From G963676655 sp963676655 (GTDB lineage: Bacteria; Verrucomicrobiota; Lentisphaeria; Victivallales; Victivallaceae), in contig CAXXKX010000002.1 in NCBI GenBank assembly GCA_963676655.2, positions 1,178,001-1,242,000 on the forward strand: 64,000 nucleotides of DNA, in the 5' to 3' direction. Below, in pieces: positions 26,011-34,110 of this stretch (within the stretch, counting starts at the first letter, position 1; every line of letters starts with the position of its first letter). Under the pieces are notes generated by a model. It was not told where the DNA came from, did no database searches, and saw nothing but the letters and a program-made list of their open reading frames with translations. The position numbers and the translations under genes are program-made.

Positions 26011-26777
26011 TGTTGTTTATTGTCTCCATCAGGCTTGATCTCCGCTGCTGCCGCGGCAATTATTTCCGGCGTCAGAACTTCATCGTATATTCTAAGGTCA
26101 TAAATCATACTATTCAAGGGCAGATAGAATTTTGGCGTCTGAACCCCGACCCTGATTTTATGGTTATTGCCGGGCGTTGGCTTGTTGCCGACATAATTCA
26201 GATTGATTCCGGCATCTTTACCGTCGATGTAGAATTTAAGTCCTTTGGCATCGCCGACGTTCCAGGAAAAGGTGACATGGGTCCATTTATCCTTCATAAT
26301 CGCCGCTTTTGAGTTACGATGTCCGAAGCCGCCGAACGCGGCGAAATTCAGTTTGCCGTCCGGCATGATCCGGAATCCCCAACCGGATTTCTGGTCGTCG
26401 GGGCAGGTGGCGGCGATGCCGCCGGGACGATTGGAGCCGCGCCATTTGATCCAGGTCATCAGCGTGATTTTGTCTCCGGCTTTATCGCAGCGCAGGATTT
26501 TTTCACTGTTGTCCAGTTCCAGCTTAGCGGCGCGTTGCCTGGATTTTTGCAGAATGAAATTACAGGCGGTCAAGCCTTTTACCGGAGCGTCCTTGACAAA
26601 TTCAACGCCTTTTCCGGCAAACTGAACGACTTTGGCGGAGCCCCCGGCTTTTCCGGAGTTTTCCAAGGAGGCTTTACCGTCTTTTGAAAAGGTGAATTTA
26701 TATTGCATTTCCGCCGCGGCATTGAAGGTCAAGCCGAGAGAAAGAACGAATATTCCGGTTAAAATTTTGTTGTTCAT
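26007..26777 (-). CDS. Secreted LamG/concanavalin-like protein
   Basis: A 256-residue exported protein (signal MNNKILTGIFVLSLGLTFNA). Its body is a single LamG_3-type jelly roll: MTWIKWRGSNRPGGI, KLNFAAFGGFG, KDKWTHVTFSWNVGDAKGLK, FYIDGKDAG, IYDLRIYDEVLTPEII. Such domains bind glycans or mediate adhesion. It is followed directly (ATGA overlap) by the GH71-like gene and preceded 21 bases upstream by the pseudopilin, so it likely helps capture the operon's substrate. Confidence 0.82.
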   Translation of the reverse strand: MNNKILTGIFVLSLGLTFNAAAEMQYKFTFSKDGKASLENSGKAGGSAKVVQFAGKGVEFVKDAPVKGLTACNFILQKSRQRAAKLELDNSEKILRCDKAGDKITLMTWIKWRGSNRPGGIAATCPDDQKSGWGFRIMPDGKLNFAAFGGFGHRNSKAAIMKDKWTHVTFSWNVGDAKGLKFYIDGKDAGINLNYVGNKPTPGNNHKIRVGVQTPKFYLPLNSMIYDLRIYDEVLTPEIIAAAAAEIKPDGDNKQQ

Positions 26778-26798
26778 TAAAAATATCCTTTTATTTTA

Positions 26799-27434
26799 TC
26801 AGTTGGCCCAGGGCATCCAGAAGCGGCTGGGGGCGTTCGCCATATCGATATATTTCATGGCTGCCGCGTGTCCGTCCAGGAAGCCGATCACGTTATTATT
26901 ATTGTTCCGGTGCCACGGATAAGTTTCAGCAATTGCGGAATAGGCGAAACAGCCGTCGCTGCCGCCCCAACTGGCAGTTGCACGGGTGTCGGCCCAGTAG
27001 CCGCGTTCCGGCAGATGTTTCAACCGGGTAATCTTGTAACTGACCAGCGTTCCGTATTTTTTCCAATAGTTGAAACAGGCCCCCATGGAGACATTCGAGT
27101 CGTTGCCGGTCCATTTTGACGGTGGTTTGGCGTAAGACGGACATTGTGCACCGAAAAATTTGCTTCGATCATAAGGAATATATTGTTTATCAGCAAAGAC
27201 ACAGGCTACCGGCAGATTGTCGATAACAGTGCCGGGGATGGTGGCGTCGGAATCGTCCATGTAAAGCTGCATGGCAAGACCCAGTTGTTTTTTGATGTTT
27301 ACACATTTGATTTCTTTCGCTTTTTCCCGTGCCTGGTTTAAGGCTGGGAGCAGCATTGCCGCAAGAATTGCGATAATCGCGATCACTACTAGGAGTTCGA
27401 TCAGTGTGAAGCCCGTTCTTGAAAACTTTTTCAT
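26799..27434 (-). CDS. Prepilin-like (type II pseudopilin) protein of the operon
   Basis: A 211-residue protein with a textbook prepilin N-terminus (TGFTLIELLVVIAIIAILAA). This is a peptidase cleavage site after Gly and Glu at +5, followed by a hydrophobic helix ending LLPALNQAREKAKEIKC. The rest is a small globular domain. The C-terminus carries a histidine followed by FLDGHAAAMKY, close to the H-X9-DG motif of pseudopilins from Planctomycetes and Lentisphaerae, but here the spacing is 11. Its role beside carbohydrate-active genes is not established; it may anchor or move substrate at the envelope. Confidence 0.85.
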   Translation of the reverse strand: MKKFSRTGFTLIELLVVIAIIAILAAMLLPALNQAREKAKEIKCVNIKKQLGLAMQLYMDDSDATIPGTVIDNLPVACVFADKQYIPYDRSKFFGAQCPSYAKPPSKWTGNDSNVSMGACFNYWKKYGTLVSYKITRLKHLPERGYWADTRATASWGGSDGCFAYSAIAETYPWHRNNNNNVIGFLDGHAAAMKYIDMANAPSRFWMPWAN

Positions 27435-27461
27435 TTTCTCATCCTTTCTTTGTTGATTAAA

Positions 27462-29459
27462 TCATACCTGACAAACTTTTTGTTGTTCTTTTACCTCTAT
27501 CTTATTATTTTCAATATCCACTTCCAGTACAGAGCCGTTATCAAACTCAAGTTCTTTAATTCCGTTCGTTAATTCGCGGTAATCATTTATCAGCATCGGC
27601 TCGGTTTTCAAACAATAACCGTTATCCCCGTAAGTCCGGAAATACGCGTCGATCAATTGTTCTTTGACTTCATTATAAGCGACAATTCCGAATTGCGGAC
27701 TTGTACGCATCCCAACTTCCCACTGCGGGGCGATGCCCCATGCCGCCATTTCCGCTATTTTGTCCTGCCCCTTCTTTATGCCCATGCACAGTTTGACACT
27801 GCCGTGGAGCACAATTAACAGAAGAGGGATGGATTCATCCCGGAATTTCGCGGCAGCCGATGAAGCATGCCAGGCCGATAGATTTTTGTAGCAATGGTAT
27901 ACCCCGTCGAGTAGATCGAAATATGACCCGAAAGGCATTTCGGTCGAAACCGAGCCGATAACTGATGTCGCCATCTCAAACATTTTGCGGTTGCATTCGA
28001 TATTGTCACGGCGCAGCGGCAGCGGATGCTGTTTGCTGAAACACGGCATGAAAGAACCGACCGCGTCAATATGGTGATGGCCGTGGACCCCGAGGGCCGC
28101 GATGTCGGCCAGGTCGCGCGGAACATATTTTTCGATATAAACCGCCGGACAGACTTTATGGGCCTGACCGCCGCTCCAGATGATCGATTCCCAGTATTCG
28201 CCGCTGCGATGGCGGATCAGTTCGTCAATATTGAATTCCGGCGAACAGGTGTAGGCCGCGCCGTAGGAATCGTGGACTCCCAGCATTATGTCTTGATCCG
28301 AACACCATTTTACCAGCTCGCGCATCGCGCTTTCCCCGCCGAGTCTTTCATCGACCGGCATCCGGGTTGGCGGCATGCCGTCGTGTCCGTCGATATTCCA
28401 GCCGACCAGTATGGCGCATATCCGGGTGACGCCGTGGGCCAGCAGATCCTCAAGGATTGCCCGGACCTCGGCGAAAGTCGCGGTAGCGTGATATTCACCG
28501 TGGCCGTTCGGGTGGGGCTCTTTATATGCCATAAAAAATTTCAGCATGAACCGGTCCCGGTAGCCGGTTGCCTCGGGGCGGGTTTGCGCTTTTTGCGTCC
28601 AGGTAGTCAGGCCTTTTTCAGCATAAAGCCAGTCGCGATACTTTTTCGCTATAAATACATAAGCTTCGCCGGAATGAGAAGCTGCTGACGCGAACGAGTA
28701 CCTTAATTCGCGCGGGCCGGCAATTATCTCATCTTCCTGCTGCCAGCGGTAAACCAGTTCAGGATGAATACTGTTGACTCGCTCCTCTTCGTAATGTTGA
28801 CGGCAGACCAGTACGGAGTCACATTCTCCGGCGGTTATCAGTGTTGACATGGTTCCGTTGTCGCGGTGAATCCCGAAGACCGGCATATTGCAGCAGTATT
28901 CCCATTGGTCGTTGCTGCTGTAAACCGTTTGCCGGAGTTCCCGGGAAACCGTTTTATTGAAAAACATTCTGGCGCCGCTCCAGTTGGGCAGCACCAGATA
29001 GCCGGATTCGCCAGTGATAGCGGCGTTAAATCCGGGCAGGACCTCAAGCGACAGGACCCGGTAAAGCATGGCGTGATTCTCGATAATATCTTCATGGTCG
29101 ATTGCCACCCTGAAACCTGAACCGTCCGGCTCCAGAATAAACCGGATAGACAGTTTAATGTCGATCTTTTCAAAAATACCGGTTACTTTGATCGTATCGT
29201 TACCGACGGTGCTGCACTCATAAACGCCGGTCGAAGACAGTGACAAAGTTCCGGCGGTGCCGAACGCGACGGAGCTTGCCGAAGGCAGTGCGACCGCCTG
29301 GGCTCTTGGGTGTTGCCGGTCATAGTAGTTGAGGATCAGAAATGGTCCCGGCTGCGTCCAGGTTCCGGATGAATTAGAAAATGAAAAAACTCCTTCGTCG
29401 GATAATTTAATCGTAGCACCGCCAAGGGAGCGGGTGACACCGTCTACAGTTCTCATCAA
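27462..29459 (-). CDS. Large cytoplasmic glycosidase-like protein (DUF5696/GH101-like resemblance)
   Basis: A 665-residue protein with no signal peptide. The first ~270 residues are beta-rich, resembling a galactose-mutarotase-like sandwich. Residues ~290-560 look like a TIM barrel with acidic loops (FMAYKEPHPNGHGEYH, ICAILVGWNIDGHDGMPPTR, IMLGVHDSYGAAY, VHGHHHIDAVGSF, VSTEMPFGS). The nearest family I can suggest is DUF5696 or the GH101-like clan, with low certainty. It is the first structural gene after the GntR regulator and 27 bases before the pseudopilin. Confidence 0.6.
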   Translation of the reverse strand: MMRTVDGVTRSLGGATIKLSDEGVFSFSNSSGTWTQPGPFLILNYYDRQHPRAQAVALPSASSVAFGTAGTLSLSSTGVYECSTVGNDTIKVTGIFEKIDIKLSIRFILEPDGSGFRVAIDHEDIIENHAMLYRVLSLEVLPGFNAAITGESGYLVLPNWSGARMFFNKTVSRELRQTVYSSNDQWEYCCNMPVFGIHRDNGTMSTLITAGECDSVLVCRQHYEEERVNSIHPELVYRWQQEDEIIAGPRELRYSFASAASHSGEAYVFIAKKYRDWLYAEKGLTTWTQKAQTRPEATGYRDRFMLKFFMAYKEPHPNGHGEYHATATFAEVRAILEDLLAHGVTRICAILVGWNIDGHDGMPPTRMPVDERLGGESAMRELVKWCSDQDIMLGVHDSYGAAYTCSPEFNIDELIRHRSGEYWESIIWSGGQAHKVCPAVYIEKYVPRDLADIAALGVHGHHHIDAVGSFMPCFSKQHPLPLRRDNIECNRKMFEMATSVIGSVSTEMPFGSYFDLLDGVYHCYKNLSAWHASSAAAKFRDESIPLLLIVLHGSVKLCMGIKKGQDKIAEMAAWGIAPQWEVGMRTSPQFGIVAYNEVKEQLIDAYFRTYGDNGYCLKTEPMLINDYRELTNGIKELEFDNGSVLEVDIENNKIEVKEQQKVCQV

Positions 29460-29545
29460 AATGTTCCTGCTCTTTTGTTGTTAAAAATTCTCTGCCGCAT
29501 CGGCACATTTTAAATTAAAGCTATTGCTAAAATATTTTTTCCCGG

Positions 29546-29580
29546 TCTTTCAACCTTCAACCTTCAACTTTCAACTTCAG
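29546..29580. repeat. CAACCTT/CAACTTT heptamer microsatellite
   Basis: About four to five tandem 7-mers (TTCAACC, TTCAACT) between the GntR gene and the glycosidase-like gene. Confidence 0.8.
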
Positions 29581-29594
29581 TTGTCGTCAGGGCG

Positions 29595-30638
29595 TTATTC
29601 GCCGCATGATTTTCCCGGAACCAGTTCAGCTGTAACCAGCTTGGTGCAGTATTCACGGTCGTTGAGCATCGACATAAGCTGTTCATAGGTATGTTGACCA
29701 AAAAGATCAGGGTCAACTTCGAGTTTTGTCAGTGGAACATGACAGAATATATCGATGCCTTTATTGGCATAGGTGATGATTTTTACTTCTTCCGGGAATT
29801 TGATTCCCTTTTCCAGCAGTGCGTATAAAACGCCCCTGAAGGCCGAGTCGTTGGCGGTCAGAATCCCGTCCGGATTATTGTTTCCGTTGAAAAATTCCTT
29901 GATGCGGCCGTAGCCGGTTTGCGCGTGTGATCCGCAGCCGGCGATGGTTATATTTTCACGGGACAAGCCGTATTCTGAACAGAATTTGTTTACGCCTTCA
30001 GTGTAATCGGTGTTATTTCCTCTGAATTCATGGGATAAAACCAGAGGGCGGCGACAGCCCTGTTTGTAAAGATGGGCCAGGCCCTTATAGGTAAAATCAC
30101 AGAAATCCACCTCAAGATAATTCACACAGACCGGCACCGGGCATTCGTTGTCCAGCCAGTCGCGGATAAAGTCGTTGGAACAGAATTCGATGACGGCTCT
30201 GACTTCTCCGCTTTCAATAGCGGATTTTAACTCATAGAAAGCTTTGTCGTAGGAGGCGAATTCGCTGCTGGAAAACAGCTTGCAGTCCCAGCCGTTGGCC
30301 GGGAATATACGGTTCAGGCTTTCCAGAAAAAGACTGAAAAACATAACGTCCGGATTGGTATAGATTTCTTTGCCGAAAATAATGCCGACGGTCTTGGTGT
30401 TGACGCCGTGGCGCACATAAGTGCCGCGACCCGGTTTGCGGTCGATCAGACCCCGGCTCATCAGGAGTTTCAAACTCTGCTGGACCGTGTCGGCGTTTAC
30501 CTTGAATTGCTTGGCCAGGATTGTCGTGGCCGGGATCTTGTCACCGGGTAAAAGTTTTCCGGAGACTATTTCCCTCTCGAAATAAGCCGCGATTTGCAGG
30601 TAAAGCGCATTCGGTTTTTCTAAAGAAATTGTTTTCAT
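29595..30638 (-). CDS. GntR-family regulator with LacI-like sensor domain
   Basis: A 347-residue repressor-type protein. The N-terminal winged helix-turn-helix is of the GntR kind (IVSGKLLPGDKIPATTILAK, NADTVQQSLKLLMSRG, GLIDRKPGRGTYV). The remainder is a periplasmic-binding-protein-like sugar sensor (GIIFGKEIYTNPD, GILTANDSAFRGVLYALLEK, LTKLEVDPDLFGQHTYEQLM). It heads the glycan operon on the same strand and its promoter is overlapped by a palindrome, so autorepression with release by a sugar from the operon's substrate is likely. Confidence 0.88.
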   Translation of the reverse strand: MKTISLEKPNALYLQIAAYFEREIVSGKLLPGDKIPATTILAKQFKVNADTVQQSLKLLMSRGLIDRKPGRGTYVRHGVNTKTVGIIFGKEIYTNPDVMFFSLFLESLNRIFPANGWDCKLFSSSEFASYDKAFYELKSAIESGEVRAVIEFCSNDFIRDWLDNECPVPVCVNYLEVDFCDFTYKGLAHLYKQGCRRPLVLSHEFRGNNTDYTEGVNKFCSEYGLSRENITIAGCGSHAQTGYGRIKEFFNGNNNPDGILTANDSAFRGVLYALLEKGIKFPEEVKIITYANKGIDIFCHVPLTKLEVDPDLFGQHTYEQLMSMLNDREYCTKLVTAELVPGKSCGE

Positions 30639-30646
30639 TAAAAGTT

Positions 30647-30683
30647 ATACCGTATTATATGGGTTTATCGTATTATACGGTAT
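30647..30683. promoter_or_regulatory. Operator palindrome at the GntR promoter
   Basis: Inverted arms ATACCGTAT (30647-30655) and ATACGGTAT (30675-30683) flank the site. Inside, CGTATTATA occurs twice as a direct repeat (30651, 30669). It covers the -10 box and the presumed transcription start of the regulator gene, as expected of a repressor site. Confidence 0.7.
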
Positions 30684-30700
30684 AAATTTAATTTTGTCAA
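30672..30700 (-). promoter_or_regulatory. Consensus sigma-70 promoter of the glycan operon
   Basis: On the minus strand, TTGACA (30700-30695), a 17-base spacer and TATAAT (30677-30672) match consensus exactly. The operator overlaps it. Transcription would start about 27 bases before the GntR start codon. Confidence 0.75.
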
Positions 30701-31096
30701 TAGGCATCGAAAAAAAAAGTAAAAAATTCACCGCTACTCTCCCAAACTGGAGAGGTGAAGTCAACAGTCAACAGTTCACAGTTCACAGTATTGATAATAA
30801 TCATTACGTTTGATTTAAAATAATATGTAATTCGTTTATCATAAAATACTTGATTTATTGTTTTTATGGTCTGTGATGTCTGTGAAATAATGCCTGGATT
30901 CGCCTTGATAATAACGAGACCTGTTACCAGATGTCGGGCAAAATAACCCAACATTGAAAATGAATTCCTTGCATTTAACATTGCAAACATATATATTTTA
31001 AATGAGGAGAACTTCGAACAAGTTGATAATGATATTGGAGGAGTGAGCTGATATTCTAACTCGATACCAATAGTTTCTACTTGTTAATCTGAAATA
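30701..31096. other. Gene-poor AT-rich spacer with one heptamer array
   Basis: About 400 bases without a convincing gene. A minus frame of 97 codons spans part of it but includes the repeat array and lacks a start signal. A microsatellite lies at 30759-30789; otherwise I see nothing. Confidence 0.5.
30759..30789. repeat. CAACAGT/CACAGTT heptamer microsatellite
   Basis: Four tandem 7-mers (GTCAACA twice, then GTTCACA twice) at the left border of the AT-rich island. Confidence 0.75.
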
Positions 31097-31381
31097 ATGC
31101 TAAAAATAGACGAAGTGGTAAGCAAAATGAAATCATTTGAATTGTTATTGAAAGATAATATTGGCAAAGGAGTTGATGTCCATTTTAAAAATACTGAGTA
31201 TTTTGAATGCGGAGTTATAGCAGAAGTAGGGGACAACATAGTTAAATTGATAACAAAAAATCTGTGTAATGGGAAAAAGTACACAATGTATATACTCATC
31301 AACAACCTTCGAGAGATTAAATTCTTCGAACCGGATATTTTTGATGCAAACGGTTTCTATATTCAAGATGAGGAAGAGTGA
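31097..31381 (+). CDS. Small protein of unknown function
   Basis: I do not recognise it. The 94-residue product has an alternating beta pattern (GVDVHFKNTEYFECGVIAEV, GDNIVKLITKNL) reminiscent of Sm- or SH3-like barrels, and an acidic end (QDEEE). No ribosome-binding site is clear before the ATG at 31097; an ATG at 31127 is an alternative start. It is followed immediately by the next gene (stop TGA, then ATG), so the two are probably expressed together. Base composition is low in GC compared with the flanking genes. Confidence 0.5.
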   Translation: MLKIDEVVSKMKSFELLLKDNIGKGVDVHFKNTEYFECGVIAEVGDNIVKLITKNLCNGKKYTMYILINNLREIKFFEPDIFDANGFYIQDEEE

Positions 31382-31930
31382 ATGAATTTTTCCTGGGTGA
31401 AGTTGTGCCAGTTTCTTGAAGATATTTTTTGTCTTCTTATGCTTGAGCCTGTATTTGTTTTATACGCATTTTCTTTTAAAAAAAAGAGATACAGGTTTTT
31501 TTCTTTGTATTTCCCCAAATCAATTATTGATGAAAATAAGGTTATTCAAGTATTTAACCAGATAGATAACTTTCTATGTCTTACAGAAGACAATATACAT
31601 ACTGATAAGGTTAAAAAAAATGTCAGGAAGATATATATTGATGATGGCAATTTGTCCCCTTGGTGGACAAAAAATGGAAACATAATTATACGACATGGTA
31701 GTCATTATTCTGAAAATTATGTATATACTTTCTCCTTAATAGTTTTGTTTGCATATAGAATTGGAATGAGAAAAAACGGAACAATCATGCCCCCGCAAGA
31801 TATTTGTAGAGAATGTTTTGAAAATTTGTCAGCCTTTTTTGATGAACTTCCGTGTGATACATGCAAAATGCGGCAATATTTTTCAAACTTCGTCGAAGAT
31901 TGGCAAAAAAGAGCAAAACTGAATTATTGA
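31382..31930 (+). CDS. Protein of unknown function, low-GC island
   Basis: A 182-residue product with no family I recognise. It has a hydrophobic stretch near the N-terminus (FCLLMLEPVFVLYAFSF), a second at ~118-130 (YTFSLIVLFAYRIG) and a cysteine cluster near the end (CRECFENLS, CDTCKMRQYF). A strong GAGGAAG ribosome-binding site lies at the end of the preceding gene. The two genes abut, suggesting a functional pair. Confidence 0.55.
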   Translation: MNFSWVKLCQFLEDIFCLLMLEPVFVLYAFSFKKKRYRFFSLYFPKSIIDENKVIQVFNQIDNFLCLTEDNIHTDKVKKNVRKIYIDDGNLSPWWTKNGNIIIRHGSHYSENYVYTFSLIVLFAYRIGMRKNGTIMPPQDICRECFENLSAFFDELPCDTCKMRQYFSNFVEDWQKRAKLNY

Positions 31931-32014
31931 ATAATAACTCCTTGGCGGATATAGTTGGAAGTAATAAAATCAAGAATCTATTTTTGTAAAAGTTATTTGT
32001 AAAGTAATTAGATT

Positions 32015-32293
32015 ATGACTGTTGTAAAGACAATTTTTTTTTCATTCTTAATAGCTGGAGTAATATTCACATCGCTAATGTCTTTGTGTTTTCTGTCTAT
32101 TTCCTTTTACACCATCATATTCGGTCCGGACAATCAGACGACGGTTATTGAGGCATGGGGCGCAGGTTTGGTCTATTTGTTTTTTTCATTAATATTCACC
32201 GCGCCATCTGTGTATGGAATATTTTCGATAGTAAAATTGACCAAAAAACGATCATTAAAACACGGTCTAAATATAAGAAAGGGAGTATTTTGA
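32015..32293 (+). CDS. Small two-helix membrane protein
   Basis: A 92-residue product with two membrane segments (FFSFLIAGVIFTSLMSLCFL; AGLVYLFFSLIFTAPSVYGI) and a basic tail. No family is recognised. Its stop overlaps the TTG start of the leucine-rich-repeat gene by four bases (TTGA), so the two are probably translated together. Confidence 0.5.
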   Translation: MTVVKTIFFSFLIAGVIFTSLMSLCFLSISFYTIIFGPDNQTTVIEAWGAGLVYLFFSLIFTAPSVYGIFSIVKLTKKRSLKHGLNIRKGVF

Positions 32294-33468
32294 GTAATAT
32301 ACTAAAATATCTGTTTATCGTATGTTCATTGAGCAGTCTTCAGGTTTATTCAGGTTCGATAGCTGTTCCCTCGGATATTAATTATCAGGTTTATACCTTT
32401 GAGAGAGCATTCCCGGGGATAGGAGTGATTAAGCAAAAAAAGGGTGTAATGCAAATACCAGATGAGAAAAACGTGATAGTGGCCTTTAACGCAATAAATC
32501 GCAAAAACCTTTGGCAATACTCCTCCATGATAAAGAAGGTAATCGATTCAGAACCGGATGTTTATATTTCGCTTACAGTTCCTGGGTTGAATCTTTTGAA
32601 TGGTCTGGGGGAACAGTGTCCGCCTATTAAAAATTTATCGGTTTGGATCATCGTGGATGATTTGGAAAAAGTTAATTTTTCCGGTTTTAAAAAATTATCA
32701 CGATTAAGAGTTGCGGCCGGCTGCAAAAATGGTCGTAAAGTAATCCGCACTGGCAAACTGCTGAATTTTAAAATTTCAAAAAATGAGCAAGTGTATCTTG
32801 ACCAGGTAGTTGCAAGCGCGTGCAGTAGTCAAGTCATAACAGAGCTAAGTATCAAAGCTCGCTATTTACCGATTAACCTTCCGGCATTGAATAACAAAAA
32901 ACTAAAGAAACTCTCTATCGATGCGGGGAAATTGAGTTTACCGGATAATCTGGCAAATATTGATGATCTTGCCGTTTCATATATGGAAATGGTTAATCAG
33001 GAAAAAAGTCTGAAATCATTCCATTCGCTGAAGCAGTTGGAACTAACATCGGTAGATTTACCAACGGTATTTTCATTGCCTGACTATCCTGAATTAAGGC
33101 GCTTGTCTTTAGCATTCAATGAGTTTTCCGTTGTTAAATTAGGAAATATGCCAAAGCTTGAACAGTTTTGTGCCGATCACTGTAGTAATTTGAAAAAAAT
33201 ACAGGGCTTAGCTGATTTGAAACACCTAAAATCGGTTGATATTTCATATTGCACCAATATCGATAATTTAAGTTTTTTACCATTGAACAGCCCTCTTGAA
33301 AAATTGAATATCGCCAGCTGCGTTACAATAACAAATTTTAAAATATTATCACATCTGGCTTTTTTGAAAACAATCATTGTTTCTCATATGCATTTTGAAA
33401 ATGTATTGAATAAGATCAAAAAGAATACTAAACCCGGATGTAAAATTGTTTCAGATATTGATTTATGA
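32290..33468 (+). CDS. Secreted leucine-rich-repeat protein
   Basis: About 392 residues starting at a TTG at 32290, chosen because a GGGAG ribosome-binding site lies just before it. This start opens a signal peptide (ILKYLFIVCSLSSLQVYS). The frame is open further upstream to 32155, inside the previous gene, but that would hide the signal. The second half is built of leucine-rich repeats (LKKLSIDAGKLSLPDNL, LKQLELTSVDLPTV, LRRLSLAFNEFSVVKLG, LKSVDISYCTNIDNL, LEKLNIASCVTITNF). Such repeats bind proteins. Low GC, island member. Confidence 0.65.
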   Translation: MSNILKYLFIVCSLSSLQVYSGSIAVPSDINYQVYTFERAFPGIGVIKQKKGVMQIPDEKNVIVAFNAINRKNLWQYSSMIKKVIDSEPDVYISLTVPGLNLLNGLGEQCPPIKNLSVWIIVDDLEKVNFSGFKKLSRLRVAAGCKNGRKVIRTGKLLNFKISKNEQVYLDQVVASACSSQVITELSIKARYLPINLPALNNKKLKKLSIDAGKLSLPDNLANIDDLAVSYMEMVNQEKSLKSFHSLKQLELTSVDLPTVFSLPDYPELRRLSLAFNEFSVVKLGNMPKLEQFCADHCSNLKKIQGLADLKHLKSVDISYCTNIDNLSFLPLNSPLEKLNIASCVTITNFKILSHLAFLKTIIVSHMHFENVLNKIKKNTKPGCKIVSDIDL

Positions 33469-33496
33469 GCCAAGCCATAAGATAAGCGTATCAATC

Positions 33497-33967
33497 ATGG
33501 AAATCAGGAATAAAGACAACGAAATACTTATGACAGTCTAAACTGAATCCCTTATCGGTTACGCGTTTGATTTGGCTGAATTGGATATGTCGGGAGCTGT
33601 CATGGATGGATTGACACTGGAAAACTGTGATTTTTCCTGTCTGAACTTGTCAAACGCTAGTTTCGCGCAAAGTGATTTATATTGGGCCTGTTTTTGGGGA
33701 ACAAATCTTGAATATGTTGATTTTACCGGCGCAATCCTGAGAGGATGTGATTTTAAGAGTGCAGATTTGCGTGGTGCGAATTTAACAAACGCGAATCTTG
33801 CAAACGACAATTTAGGCGGCGCAACTCAGCTGCAGGGGGCCAATCTGACTGATGCTCAACTTGATGCGGATTTTACCGGAGCGGAATATGATGACCGAAC
33901 AATTTTTTCATCCCGTTTTACCCCGGAAAAGCATAAGATGATATTCAAACTCGCGGAAACTCGTTAA
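33497..33967 (+). pseudogene. Pentapeptide-repeat protein gene interrupted by an in-frame stop
   Basis: The frame starts ATG at 33497 and reads MEIRNKDNEILMTV. It meets TAA at 33539-33541, then continues without further stops as TESLIGYAFDLAELDMSGAV and pentapeptide repeats (A(D/N)LxX: ILRGCDFKSADLRGANLTNA, LQGANLTDAQL). The opening residues are typical of bacterial pentapeptide proteins, so one substitution (probably CAA or GAA to TAA) appears to have broken the gene. A TTG at 33572 could start a shorter product, but no ribosome-binding site is evident. A sequencing error is possible. Confidence 0.6.
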
Positions 33968-34047
33968 ACACATTGAGCGCATCTCTTTACATATTATTAT
34001 GATGATTCAATTTGTATTCTCCGTGAGTCGGTCTTATAAATAAAAAA

Positions 34048-34068
34048 GCGCCGGAAAAATCCCGGCGC
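34048..34068 (-). terminator. Terminator of the sulfatase gene
   Basis: A GCGCCGG stem pairs with CCGGCGC around a 7-base A-rich loop. On the minus strand it is followed by TTTTTTATT. It lies 43 bases past the sulfatase stop. Confidence 0.8.
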
Positions 34069-34110
34069 AAAGTTTTTATGCAAGACTGATACGCTCTTAG
34101 GCGTACAGAT

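Noticed and set aside
30697..30990. 97-codon minus-strand frame in the spacer
   Set aside because: It includes the heptamer array, has no start signal and shows no family pattern.
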